Source: Nymphaea colorata
Taxonomy: Eukaryota > Streptophyta > Magnoliopsida > Nymphaeales > Nymphaeaceae
Direction of reading: 5' to 3'
DNA length: 64,000 bases
Assembly (NCBI RefSeq): GCF_008831285.2
Contig: NC_045139.1
Location: forward strand, 17,156,354-17,220,353
In this document: piece by piece, positions 1 through 11,728 of the stretch
Layout of the letters: every line of letters starts with the position of its first letter
Position numbering within the stretch: position 1 is the first letter of the stretch
The notes under the pieces: model-generated
Database searches by the model: none
The model's input: the letters and a program-made list of their open reading frames with translations, nothing else
What the model was told of the DNA's origin: nothing
Position numbers and translations under genes: made by a program

Positions 1-527
1 CAAAAAAAGGCAGGCTTAAGGCCTTTTTATTCCTCCTGCTTTTCGGGTTCAGAGTTACTCGGTGTTAGGTATACGGGTTGCGTCTTACTACATTAAAACA
101 CAAGAATATAGCGTCTACGAGAATCAAATTAAAAACCTGCATTTAGCCCGACTAGCTACGGTATGCCATTTGAAACGCAGATTTTAACAACGAAAATAAA
201 ATTAGTGATGAAAAAATTTCTTTGAAAGCCCTTGAGAGAAAGGAAAATGCAAATATGTGGTATTATTTTTTTACAATTACAGTCAGCATACAACAAACAA
301 AGAGGAGCGGAGTTCCCGGCTCTGAGTTTTACACAGTTAAAAAGAAAAGGGGGAAGAGAAAAAAAAAATATTATGGGGAGATCATTATAATTGTACTGTA
401 CATAAAGCCCACAGATAAGAAAAACTACTGCGCCATCTTTGTCCATACAAGTATAAACATGAGGCAGCTGTATGCGTCCGTATATGGTATACGGTCATCA
501 TCCGGCAACATTACGCATGCAATACGG
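1..527. other. 3' flank of LOG, no gene seen
   Basis: AT-rich sequence downstream of the LOG stop codon (LOG lies on the minus strand). It probably holds the LOG 3' UTR and polyadenylation region. No conserved protein frame was found on either strand. Confidence 0.5.
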
Positions 528-1303
528 TCAGTGTGCAATCTCCGATTTGTTGGAGTATCCCAGTTGTTCTATCTCCCACTGCAGCTTCGACGTGACTTCA
601 TCGCGCAGTGGCACGTATTCCTACAAAAATGCACTCATCAATCTACGTATAGCAAATTATACTATATACTGTATACATACATATCCATATAATATGAATT
701 CTGATCTAAACAACCAATTTTGTTTTTAGTCAAGTACTTAGTTTTGAGTCGTCTTGGTGTGCTTAACAAAATGTTGTCAAGATTATATGTACCAGGAACA
801 AATTTTTACCAAATGTAGCTTATGAGCTACGGGTTCTTACAAGAAAAAGATTTTTGAAAACTTTTAGCTTGCCCAATATTAGATGAGGAGCTCTAAACAA
901 GGGAATGGAACAAAAGAGTGACATCAACTAATCATTGCCTATCATGCCTCCATATATTATTGCAAGATGGTGTTCGTATACATAAATCCAGAAGCATTCT
1001 TTAAGTTCCTATCAGTAGGAAATAAATATTACTGAGCACATTTATATGCTAGCATTGGTCAATCTGACTAGCAGAACGTTTTAGTTAATGACAAAAGCAC
1101 ACCTAAGTTTAAATAATACTATCATCATACCTAACTCACAGCAGCAATTAAAAGCCTATATACAATAGTCTGTGCAAGTACCCATAGCATCTTAATGTCT
1201 TACAAATCGTTATCAAATTCATTTAAAAGTAACTAAAGTACAGGGCTTCATAAGAACAGAGCTGTTAGTGTTTCTTTCATGCATGACAACACATAACAGA
1301 AGT

Positions 1304-1374
<71 letters not shown>

Positions 1375-2773
1375 CTAGCTTGCAGATTAGTTCGTGGGCG
1401 GTTGGGGCAGACACAACGATGTGACGGGCAGCAGGTGTTATGAAGCCCTCATCCACGGCCTTGTCCACGAAGGAGAGCAGCGAATTGTAATATCCGTCAA
1501 CGTTCAACAGCCCCACCTTTCACCGCAGAAGAAAGGGAAAGAAGAATTAAAACAAAGGAGAAAAAATGTTTTTTTTTTTTAAAATAATGAACAAGATAAG
1601 ATGGTCTTTATTAATGGATAACACCAATTAATTAACAAAAATGACTGATATACAAAAGTTACCGGTTTATTGTGAATGCCCAATTGAGCCCATGTGATTA
1701 CTTCAAGCAGCTCTTCTAGTGTTCCATAGCCACCTGAATTACAAGACTCAAAGAAGAGAAAAACTTGGGTTTTAGTCCTCAAGGCAGACGATGAACACCA
1801 TAATTAAAGAACTAACAAAATGTTTAAACAACTATATATATAGACTGGTCTCTTTTAATTCATTTGTTCGGAACCTGTTCTTGGTTTGCAGTTTCTATTT
1901 CCAATAACTTGTTGAGATTAAGAAGTTTTCTGTTTTTAATCAGACACATCACGAGTGTTGAACTCTTAACCTCTCTTTTGTAAATGGAATCATATGAAAC
2001 GGAACAGTTAGAATCTTATATTCCAAGGAAAAGCAAGTTTAGTTGGCAGCGCTTATGATATCGAAGTTCAGAGTTGCAGGACTTAAATGGCCGTTGGGAT
2101 TTACGAAGGAAGAAAAGGGCAGCGTACCTGGCAGTGCAATGAAAGCGTCGGCTTGGCGAGCCATTTCTGCCTTTCTCTGGTGCATATTTGAGACGGGTCT
2201 CACCTCTCCCACCGTCACGCCGGTGATCTTTCAGAGACCAAGAACAGAGACACTCCTCAGTCTGTGGATTCTGAATTTTGGTAATAAACAGGAGGAATGT
2301 GATCATGAGAACTGCTTACCTCTCTAGGCATGAGGGTCTTGGGAATCACTCTGTAGCGTCGGAAAAATTGAAGACAACAAAGGAATGAGAGCATGAATGT
2401 GCGTGTGAGTGAGAGAGTAGTAGAGAGAGAAAGAGAGTAGTACCCCAACACGTGTCGGCCACCGTCATAAACGGCTTGAGAGACGAGGCCCATCAAGCCA
2501 ATGCTGCCACCACCATACACCAGATCAATGCTTCTCTCCACCTTCCAACAGGGTCAGGTCTCATGTCAGAGCAGAGCGCCGGAAAATTTTCAGTTCCGAT
2601 AAATCGAAGAAGAAGCACGGAATGGAAAAAGGAAATAAGGAGAGATTCCGTACCAATTCCTTCCCCAGTTGGGTGGCAGCAATCTGATAGCTCGGCTTCT
2701 TCCCCGGGCTGCTGCCGCAGAAGACACATATCCTCCTGAACTTGGATTTCGTTAGCTCATGTTGGGAGTCCAT
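528..2773 (-). CDS. LOG: LOG-family cytokinin riboside 5'-monophosphate phosphoribohydrolase
   Basis: Seven exons: 2773-2654, 2541-2444, 2350-2320, 2227-2128, 1733-1663, 1516-1373 and 620-528. All junctions are GT-AG and phases match, giving 218 residues, the usual size for plant LOG proteins. Known role: the enzyme releases active free-base cytokinin from nucleoside monophosphates in one step, in cytosol and nucleus. Visible signatures: [10 protein letters not shown] near residue 15, [13 protein letters not shown] near 46, IPKTLMPRE at 75-83, the QRKAEMA segment near 100, and the family motif PGGYGT at 116-121 followed by [16 protein letters not shown]. The C-terminus [13 protein letters not shown] continues into a tail typical of the LOG1/3/5 group rather than LOG8. 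Exons 4 and 5 split the PGGYGT codons. Start: the only ATG in frame before the conserved core. Odd point: the intron 6 donor runs straight into a CT/TA microsatellite. No damage was seen. Confidence 0.96.
621..1372 (-). other. LOG intron 6 (752 bp) with microsatellite at the donor
   Basis: The intron begins GTCTCT immediately after the codon for Glu188 and ends TTGTAG before the last exon. Its first about 65 bases are a CT tract followed by a TA tract. The rest is AT-rich with no conserved frame. The other LOG introns are short (92-394 bp). Confidence 0.85.
1307..1371. repeat. Compound microsatellite (AT)n-(GA)n
   Basis: About 36 bases of AT dinucleotides (1307-1342) joined to about 29 bases of GA dinucleotides (1343-1371). 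The GA end touches the LOG intron 6 splice donor. Confidence 0.97.
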
Positions 2774-3403
2774 GGCAGAAACAAACGGCTCTCTCTCTCT
2801 CTCGCTCTCGCTCTCAAAGTCAATGGGGACTAGAAAAATTCAAGACAGAAGGGGAACAGAATTTGAAAGTGAAAAAAGCAGAGAAGAGAGTGGTCTTCAC
2901 GAAGGAAATCGTTCCGAGATAGAGAGAGAGGAGGCACTGGTTTCTCTCTCTCTCTCTCTCTCTCTCTGAATGGGGAGTGAAAGAGGTTTAGAAGGAAAGA
3001 AAGAGACTTGGGGACGGAAGGAAAACAGAGCGGAATGAGAGTGGTCCTGAACAGAAGATAAGAGAGAGATAGATAGAGAGAGAGAGAGAGAGAGAATGGG
3101 AGTAGAGGAGGAGGAGGAGGAGAAGAAGGCTGTGGTTGGGAGGTTGTATAGCAGAGAGGGAGGAGAGAATCAATAAAAAAAGGCTTTTGTCATGCCGAAT
3201 TTTGTTTGGAGTTTAGCTCTGATCCCTTGAATCCACAAGCACTCATCAACCCAGTTTCCTACTCTTTCCTCACCCCCTACACCCATCTCTCTCTCTCTCT
3301 CTCTACCCATTTGCAATTTTCTTGTGGGTCAGAAGGCCTGCGTCTCTTGTACTTTTCACAGTTTTTTTTTCAAAAGATTCAACGACTCTCTCTCTCTCTC
3401 TCT
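2774..3403 (-). promoter_or_regulatory. LOG leader/promoter region with five GA/CT tracts
   Basis: Five GA/CT dinucleotide tracts lie in about 600 bases upstream of the LOG ATG: 2789-2815, 2943-2968, 3061-3095, 3286-3304 and 3386-3403. As read on the gene's strand, the first three are GA, CT/GA-type and CT respectively, so both strands are represented. GA repeats are known binding sites of plant BASIC PENTACYSTEINE factors, so a regulatory role is plausible but inferred. I found no clear TATA box, and the transcription start is not fixed. Confidence 0.5.
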
Positions 3404-5582
3404 GTCTTTTTATTTTGATTTCGGTGGGGAGATAAACAGGAAGAGAATTTGAAGTGGCTGACCGTGTGTCTCTCTGTCCGCGCAATAATGGTTTTCCCTT
3501 GACCGTTTTCACGTCCCTAATTCCTTTCCTCTCCCCAACTCCTCAATTTAATGTGCTCTTCTACGCCACCACAACTACCCAAACCTTTAATTTGGCCAAC
3601 GAGCGTCCTTTTTTGCTTCTCTGCTGCTGCCCAATAGAGGAACCCTTGTCATGTTTTCCCTCTTTCACACCCTTCCTTCTCTCCTTTTCTCCAGATAGCT
3701 CATTCTCTTTTCACTTTCACCTTCACTCACTGGTTGTTGGCAATTTACTCAACTGTTTTAGGTCATTTGTTGTTGTTGGCAGGCTTGAAAAGAGTGCAAC
3801 AATCGAATGTTCATGGATTCATCCTGATCCTCTTGCTTTTGTTCTTGTTCTGTTTTTCGTGTCTTTTGTTTTCGTTTTCTTTGTTAAATGTTCTCTTATG
3901 ACTTTTTATCTTCTTCTATTGCCTTGGTAGATTGGTGACTCCTTGTCACTAGGTTTTGTTTTTCAATGAATTTCTATTTTGTCAGCTCTCTCTTCTCTCT
4001 CTCCCGCATAGACAATTCTGAATAACTTGAAACGAGGCAGGGCCGAAGCGATCTTCTTCATTGCTCCTTTTAGTTTAAGTTTATTGTAACTCACTTATTA
4101 TTAAATATGGACAATAATAAAAGAAATAGTCTGGTTAACACTTGTTCATGTCCTTTCATACGACCCAGTTTACTAAATAATTCAATGGTAATAACGACAT
4201 TAATCCGGAATAGTGCTTAGGCCAGTCGCTGGTAAGCAGCTAGTCTCTTAGTTCCAGTAGCATGAGTGTTATCTCTTGCTCTTGCTATGGCCTTGAGGGC
4301 GAGGGAAATAACCCGAGAAATTCGCTCGACTATGATGCAACTTTCTCAAATCAAAACAAAAAGAAAGAAAGAAAGAAAGAAAGAAAGGACACTAATGCCA
4401 AGTACTCTTGTTCACTCGAACTAGTAAAATTCTAAGTCAACGCGCTCCTTCATTGGAGCAAGCACACTGTTTACCACAATGAGATTTGAACCCATGACCA
4501 ACCACTTGCTAGTCGAGCTTTTTCCATGATTGTGCTCACCACTAGGGTTTTTCTCTAGTTTTCTTAATGTTAGAAAGCAAAGGCCGGAAGAGCTTTAGTG
4601 AAGCACAAGAGGGCCAAACATACTTGTGCAACACAACAAGGAAGCGATTGATTGTCAATGTATAGGTGGTCAGTTGGTCCTATAGGAGTGCACTCACCTA
4701 GTGGTTGGTGTACAATGGTTAGGTGTGGTTTTTTGTAGTGTTGCCTAGAATCCAACTCATGCACATCCCTACCTAGGGTTGCGACTGCGCGGAATTTGGC
4801 GACAAGGTTTTAGCATTATTGGCAGTAGGAGATTCGCACCTACCCCGACTACGAATGTGGTTACATGTTGTGGATCTGACTTGTTTGCAACGCAACCCCA
4901 AATGGTAGATTTCTGAACTTAATCTCGGGATTTCTTCGCTTAATCAAGTTTGATCATACTACTAATCACATGCAACTCGATCTTTCAGGTGGGTTCAGAA
5001 CTTATGACATGCAAGTCAAGCTTACATCCAGTGATATCGGTAAACTGTGCAATTGAAGGCTGAACTGGGTTCAATTAACCGGGTTTGGTAAACAAAAATA
5101 AGATCTGATTAGCAATCAAAATTTGGATTTGACATACAATCTTACATCAAAAGAAATTTGAATCCTCTAAAAACGATAGAATAGGGGCCGAACTCGGCCA
5201 CGATAACAAATGGATAAGCTTTTTCATCGTGGCTTGCTCTTCTTTTTAGGTGTAAAGCAGTGTCCGACCGACCAACCAACAAGCATTAGCTCTCCCGAAA
5301 AAATACATATAACCTAAGTAACTCTGTACAAACTTGAGGTTGATTATCAAACACTAACCATGGTTTTGCACCACATCTCTTAAACCTGACCAATGAATGG
5401 TCAGATCTGGTCGGGCTAAATTTCTAACAAGGAGGCAACACCTGTAGTAGGTTGTAGGGTTCATAGCAACTTCCAATACCAAATAAGACAGGTGACATTT
5501 GTCTCTATGGCATTTTACATAAAGCCAATCGGCTTGGAAGAAGCCTATTCGAAGACGCATATATGTCACGATTGTCACAAAC

Positions 5583-5624
<42 letters not shown>

Positions 5625-8600
5625 AATTCACCGAATCGAGCCGAACCAGTTTGCCATCAATTCAATTTGATTCGAAGCAGCCGATTCTGATAACATTTTG
5701 GAATCGGGCCAAACCAGTTTGTCATCAATTCGATTGGAATCGGCCGATTCTGAGACAGCAATAAAGTATTTTACATTGTCAGTTAATAATTAAATAAACT
5801 AAAAACTTTAAACATCATATTGCCCCTAAGTGTTTGGAATGATTAGGGTAGACAGCTCTTTTGTTTTGTTGTTTTTTTTTTTTAAATTTTCTTTTTGGTA
5901 TAATTATTTTCATCTTTCTTCTTTCTTACTGGTGCCGACTTTCGAAAAACCATTTAATATGTACAACTTCCAGCACGGTATGATTGAGACCTTGACGTTG
6001 AATTTCTTCATCTTTACTTTTTGAAAGTAATATGGATTCTTTTGCTTTCTATTTTGTTTCTTCTATTTATAACGACAAGAACGTTTAGAACAGTCAAAAA
6101 ATTTTATTTGCTCACAGGGCTGCAAGTTTGGGAGATTTACCCAAGAAAAATGAAAGATGAGATTTGTGACATCCCATGCATCTCCAACGTCAATATTAAT
6201 ATTAAATTAACAGCTAGGTATAGGCTCTACCTCAAATTGCGTGCCGCCGGCTACTGGCCGTTGGATAGGCCGGTGAAACCCTATCTAAACCCTAGGATTG
6301 ATTCCCTAACAGATCATTCCGGTGGCCCTGCCTGGTTGGTGTTCTCCAGGAACAAAGGCACTTCCCCTACATTTATCATGAAAAAAAAGATATAGATCCA
6401 TTAAGTGATGTTTGTCTTTATATAGATTTTTCCTTGTCTCAAGGAATAAAGAATGTTTATATGGTTACGCAAAGCATGTGGCTTGGATTTGAAGTGGTCT
6501 GTAAGAAGTTTGCTTAGCACAACTTAGCTATATGTTGAGATTTACATTCAGATTAACATCATGTGTTGTCAATTAACTTAAAATTGATTGTTGCATCAGT
6601 TTGAATTTGGATTTACAAAACATTTAAGATCTGATTTGGATTTAGACACAAAACTATATATTGAATCTATCTTCAATTAGTAAACAGTTTCTATTTTGTT
6701 TGCCAAACTTGACCAACTGGGTTTGATTGAGTTCAAGATGGTAGGTCCAATTTTATCGGATTTCTCTGAAGAGACTGAAAAAGGAGATGCAACAAAAAAA
6801 CCTTCTCACGAGGACATCCATCCAGTACTACTCTTGCCCAAACAAGTTTGACTTTAGAGTTTTGATGGGATCCATCGCGTCGTTAATACTGGCATGATTG
6901 AACAAATTTGATTAGATGATTGACAAACCGAAATCTTTGTTCTTATCTTCTCGTGAAGACTATTCTGTGTTTATCACATGGTCATGATGTCATTATTGAG
7001 AAAATCTAACAATATTCGAGTTTTCTCTTGTTTTTCTCAATAAAATCTAGCGAACTACTATGACAATATACAAAATATATGCAAATAAACATCACAAAAA
7101 TGAAAAGAACGTAAAAGAACATATGGGTATTGTTACGCTACATGTTTCTTCTCCATCTTTCATTTTTCCTTTAAGATCTTACCATGGAAGGGACGATATC
7201 TGATATCTGTGACTCTGCAGCAGCAGGCATATCATTTTCATATTGGTTGGAAAAAGTTGGCCCTTTGCATGTGAAAACAAAGAACTACACGAAGGAATTA
7301 TAAAGGAGAAAATTAGGGGATCAACACAGGAATATTCTCATCCAAGGCCGTCGAATGAATGAGAGATGATAGAAGCAAAGGGTTGGGACAACTAGTGCAT
7401 GGTCCACAGGCAGGAAATGGGTGTCAAGGAGTCACGGCAAACAGTTTTTATTTTATGACGCAGAATTCCGCGCAGGTGCATTACGTGTTCATCTTTCCTA
7501 GCTGTCCAATCGAATGAATCTCGGGTGTCCACTCTTCGCCGGCTACAGTACACGTAATCTTGGCCGTCCGGCGCCGGCGCCGGCGAGGGAGCCGGCCGGC
7601 TGTCCCCGGATGGTCCAGATTGATGTGTCATGTCCATGGCTTTTGTTTGAATGCAACTTTTTTCCGGTGAAAGTGGTGATGCAACGTGTCGTTTTCCCGG
7701 TGGCTTCGGAGAGGATGGCCTACCATGTGGATGCCCTTTGCTTTTGCTGGTTGGCACATTTGACTTGGCTTTTTTTTTTCCTTTTTAAGAACTTCATTTT
7801 CTCACGCAATGGAAAAAAAATTGTGGCTTTGGACAACCTTCTGATTGGTTTCAGGAGATATTTCTCCAGTATGTGCATCCGAGAACTAAAAGGTTCAAAT
7901 TTTTAAGAAAATCAAAATAAACCATAAAAGATGAATTAAATGATTAATAAATAGTGGAAAATACAATAAACAAATTGTTGTTGGAAAAATTAAACTCAAT
8001 GATGTTGCATTAATTTTGCATGTGTTGTTTTTATTTGGATAGCCGAGTCGAGTCGAGTCAAGTCGAGTAGTTTCTATCGCACACCTCATTGGCTGAGATT
8101 TTGATGTAATAGCCAATTAATTATATCAAACATGACCATATCTTTTCCTGCTTTTGGAACAGTTGCTTAGGCTAATATTTTTTCTCTTTTTTTGTCCAAT
8201 AAGAAATAAATAAATGAAAAAAAAAACAAAAAAAAAAAAGATTCAGCTATGTAACTTTTTGTTTTGACGAAATGAATTTCACAATGATAGTTGGGTGTTC
8301 AATGAATCTATCTCAAATATTATAATAGTTAAAACCATTATTTCACTACATATGGACCAAATTCATTGGACATTTCCTGAATGTTCTTACTACCAAACGA
8401 CTCCACAGAATCAATAATGTTATTTGTCTTTTTGAACTCAAAATATTGATTACTCAAAGACAACAGTGATTTTGGGTGCTGGAATTTTTCAAATTCATTT
8501 GGCAATCGCCAATGCAAGTTAGGCTTCAAATTTGTCCTTATGAGGTCAAATAATTCTACCCATTTATGTCACATAACTCCAAATTAAGTAGCTGTTAATT

Positions 8601-8694
8601 AAAAAAGAAAAAAGCGAAAAAGAACAAAATAACTGATGCCATGTCTTTATGTCAATCATCTTTTCCAAATTAAATAATGATCTAAACTGTTGAT
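3404..8694. other. Intergenic region, no convincing gene
   Basis: Long AT-rich stretch. It contains a T-rich open frame at 3454-3930, a (GAAA)n tract near 4358-4387, a (TA)n tract at 5587-5620 and two imperfect copies of an ACCAGTTTG...ATCAATTC segment at 5645-5755. An open frame at 6021-6395 matches no family I know. A GC-rich patch sits at 7510-7640 and GAGTC pentamers at 8044-8068. A tRNA-like GGGTTCAAATC motif on the minus strand near 4490 hints at an old SINE but could not be confirmed. Confidence 0.55.
5587..5620. repeat. (TA)n microsatellite
   Basis: Uninterrupted TA dinucleotides, about 17 units, in intergenic sequence. Confidence 0.95.
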
Positions 8695-11505
8695 TTGTCT
8701 TATTCAATGGTCTCATTACTTTATATAATCAGATTTGTCCTTGCATGATTCATCATAAAGTATTAGAAAAAGGCCTGCTTATATAATGTAATTTAATAAA
8801 GAAAAACGATTGGATTCAGCCATATAATGGGAGAAAAGGAGAAAATGCATCAAACGTAATAATACCTAAAAGTGGAACGAAGAGAAAACTTGTGTAGTGA
8901 GAGAAATGACAAAAGAACCAAATTGAAGAGTTGCGTGAAAAATGATACAAAACTTAATAGGGAATTATAAGTCTTCTACTTTTTGTCTATTCCAAGTCGG
9001 TGACGAAGCAGCTTCCTACTTTTTAATAAAGTTTTCGACATTCGAGGCCGTGCTCTACATATTGTCAATAAAGAAAATTGTAGCTAGAAGACTTTTGTCC
9101 AAGACATCTTATCCGTATTAAAAACAGTAAGCTTTGATGATACTTGATTCATATTTTAACCAATTAGTCTCTCTATATATATCAACGTACAGGTGTTTGT
9201 TTGCGTAAACTTAGGCAACAAATATTCTGCTAGTTTACGTGGTCTCATTTGTTTATGGTATTAGCATATTAGTAGGTTTGACCACTTGTAGTCCGGTACT
9301 AATATTCTAACCTTTTGGTCAAAAGGTCAACTCATATCTTAAGTATGTGAAACCGTTGAAAAAAACAAGGTAAATAAAAGAGTGGTAAATAAAAGAGAAC
9401 CGTGGTGAAGAATATTTGGATTGAAAGATTTACCCGAACCAATAGACTTCGAGAGGTAATAGTGTAATGGGCGGTAAAATGGTCTAGCTCCTATACCAAC
9501 TCATGTTTGAATCATGCAATGGTAACTATTATGTTTCAGTGCACTCTTTTTATGAACCGTAAAAGGTCCTAAAGCAATCCAAGGAAGAGGACAAAGAGGG
9601 TAGGGGCCAGTGGTCTCACTTAAGGGTAGTAGAATGAAAAAAAAAATGCGTGAACCAATAGACTACCATCTCTCTTTCTCTCTCTCTCTTAGTGAGTGCG
9701 ATGACCTGGTTAACAAGGCTAACAAAAGACTTGTTGGCTGGAAAGGCACTCTCTTATCCTACTCTTGAGAGATTATGCCTAATAAACCATGTTCTACTTT
9801 GTCCTGTCAGGTATTGGGCAGCCATTTTTAAGTTCCCAGTGGAAAAAAAAAAAATCAACACCCAGTTCTACCAATGACTCAAAAGGGAGACACCTGATTG
9901 CTTGGAAAACTATTTGTCGGCACCGTGATGAAGGAGGATTGGTATTTTGAGTTTGAGCACGCATGCTATGAGCACTCATTGCTCTCCATCTTTGCAAGAG
10001 GGAGAAGATTCGACAAAATTTGTCCATGATTCAGGCAATTGCCCACACCAGCCTATATGATTTGGACCGAATTTTAACAAGGAATATTATAGTGGTGGTT
10101 CTCCTTCATATTATGAGATGTTGGCAAATGTGCTTTGGTATTGGAATCTATGGCTTACTAGGAATAGAAGACTTCATGAAGGTGCCCTACCTTGTCTTGA
10201 TGTTCTGCCATCTAGGACATGGGCGAACTGTATTGACTGCTTCCTTACTAAAGTCTACGAGCAGAACAAGGATTATTTGTATAAAATGTTACATGCAAAC
10301 TTGTTGTAGCTACATGGAAAGCTGGCTCCTATGGCAAAGTGTGTTTTGATAGCAGGTTTTTTCTCAATTCAGAAGTTAATGGTGAAGCAATGTTGTGCAA
10401 CCTTTTTTGAATATAGCTGACATGAGCTTCCTACTAGTGTCCGATAACAAGACCTGGTTAGGTAGACTGACTCGTTTTCTTGAAGGCAAGATTGGCTTTC
10501 TTGCTGGGTTAGCTAACATTAGAGATATCAACAGTAGACTTACCATTCTCCGAACGAACCCTTCTATAGATACTGTTGCTTTGCTGTTCAAACTTGTACA
10601 TACCAGTTAGGTTACTGGTTTTTGATTCCCCACTTATATAGCAATTTTTGTCATTATCCTGTTTAATAAATTGTAGGAGGCCAATCCTCTAGCACGGGGG
10701 TTGTCCTCCAAACTCCAAACTATACACACACTAAGGATACGCCTGCACACTTTACATGCAAGTGGAGGAAGGGCGGAGTCAGAAAAAATTTCTGGAGGGA
10801 CATTCTTTCAATAGTTTATATATCCTAAGGGGCTCTCATATAAATAAGAAAGTAAATATTTGAAATCGTCAATGTAAAGACAAATAAATATTACGGGGCT
10901 GATTTGGGCAACTGCCTACACTAGCCTATATGTGGTGCCGGAGCAAGGGGGCAAGTTGGGGCCATGACATGCCCTTTAAATTGAGAATAAAGGAATTTAA
11001 TATCTTAAAAAATTTTAACTTGACACCTTAAGAAATTTTAGAAAAACCAAATGGGATCTTGTAAATATTTCAATACACACAATTTGCCCATACTTATATA
11101 TAACTCATGTCATAAGACTATTTAGGGGACATTTAGATGATACCTCAAATTCAAGTTTTGGAAATAAAACTTGGTTTTGCTTCTAAAACTAGGTTTTTGG
11201 AGTGCTTACATGCCATCAAATATGGGTTTAAGTAACACATAGTGTAGACAAAACCTAGTTTTATGAAATGAAGTGAACAACCTGACCTCTCTCGAGTTAT
11301 TCATAAACAACTAAGTTTATGCCATCTCAACAGATAAACCAAGTTTTCAAGTTTCATTAAAAAAATTGGTTTGCATAAAACCAAGTTTTCACAAAATTGG
11401 GTTAGATGAGGGTGCCATTCAAATACTTTGGTAGTTCTGTGAAAATGATGTTTTTTAATGAGTTTTGAAAACTTGGTTTATGTGTTTAGCCGACATACTG
11501 CAGTT
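8695..11505. repeat. Duplicated block A (first copy)
   Basis: From 9058 to 11505 this matches 13,590-15,712 in the same order and orientation, with small indels. Shared landmarks are CAACGTACAGGTGTTTGTTT, the LINE fragment, AGCACGGGGGTTGTCCT and CTAGGTTTTTGGAGTGCTTA. A weaker match at the left edge (8695-8735 against 13,561-13,600) suggests the block starts earlier and that the second copy lost about 325 bases there. Confidence 0.85.
9690..10310 (+). pseudogene. LINE (plant L1-type) ORF2 fragment, decayed
   Basis: Broken frames retain the order of the C-terminal reverse-transcriptase region of plant non-LTR retrotransposons. First comes LTRLTKDLLAGKALSYPTLE with LINHVLLCPVRYWAAIFKFP, then (in another frame) DSKGRHLIAWKTICR with DEGGLVF. 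Last comes a downstream LWYWNLWLTRNRRLHEG segment, like the LINE C-terminal tryptophan-rich part. Frameshifts separate the pieces, and the catalytic YxDD region lies upstream and is absent. It is a 5'-truncated relic with no coding potential. The second copy at 14,270-14,640 confirms the reading. Confidence 0.75.
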
Positions 11506-11569
11506 GGCAGGGCGGGTCTTGATTTTTACTCCACTTGAAAATTTAGGTTTAGTGATTTTTTTTTTAAAC

Positions 11570-11694
11570 CTAATTTTGATATTGCCCAAATACTCTATAA
11601 ATGATGTTTTGGAGCAAAACAACCTTTTAGATTGTCATCAAATCGAACTCTATGTGTATTAATTATTTACACACACACACAGAAACAAACACAT

Positions 11695-11728
<34 letters not shown>

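Noticed and set aside
3454-3930. 158-codon open frame upstream of LOG
   Set aside because: Composition is Phe/Leu/Ser runs from T-rich DNA. No domain, and the start is non-ATG (GTG).
6021-6395. 124-codon open frame
   Set aside because: A hydrophobic start is followed by a short GC-richer part (AAGYWPLDRPVKPYLNP). No family recognised and no splice partner, so not called as a gene.
9455-9545. tRNA-derived SINE in the A blocks (TGGGCGG ... GTTTGAATC; second copy 14,010-14,090)
   Set aside because: The B-box-like motif is present, but the A-box is poor and no A-rich tail or target duplication was seen.
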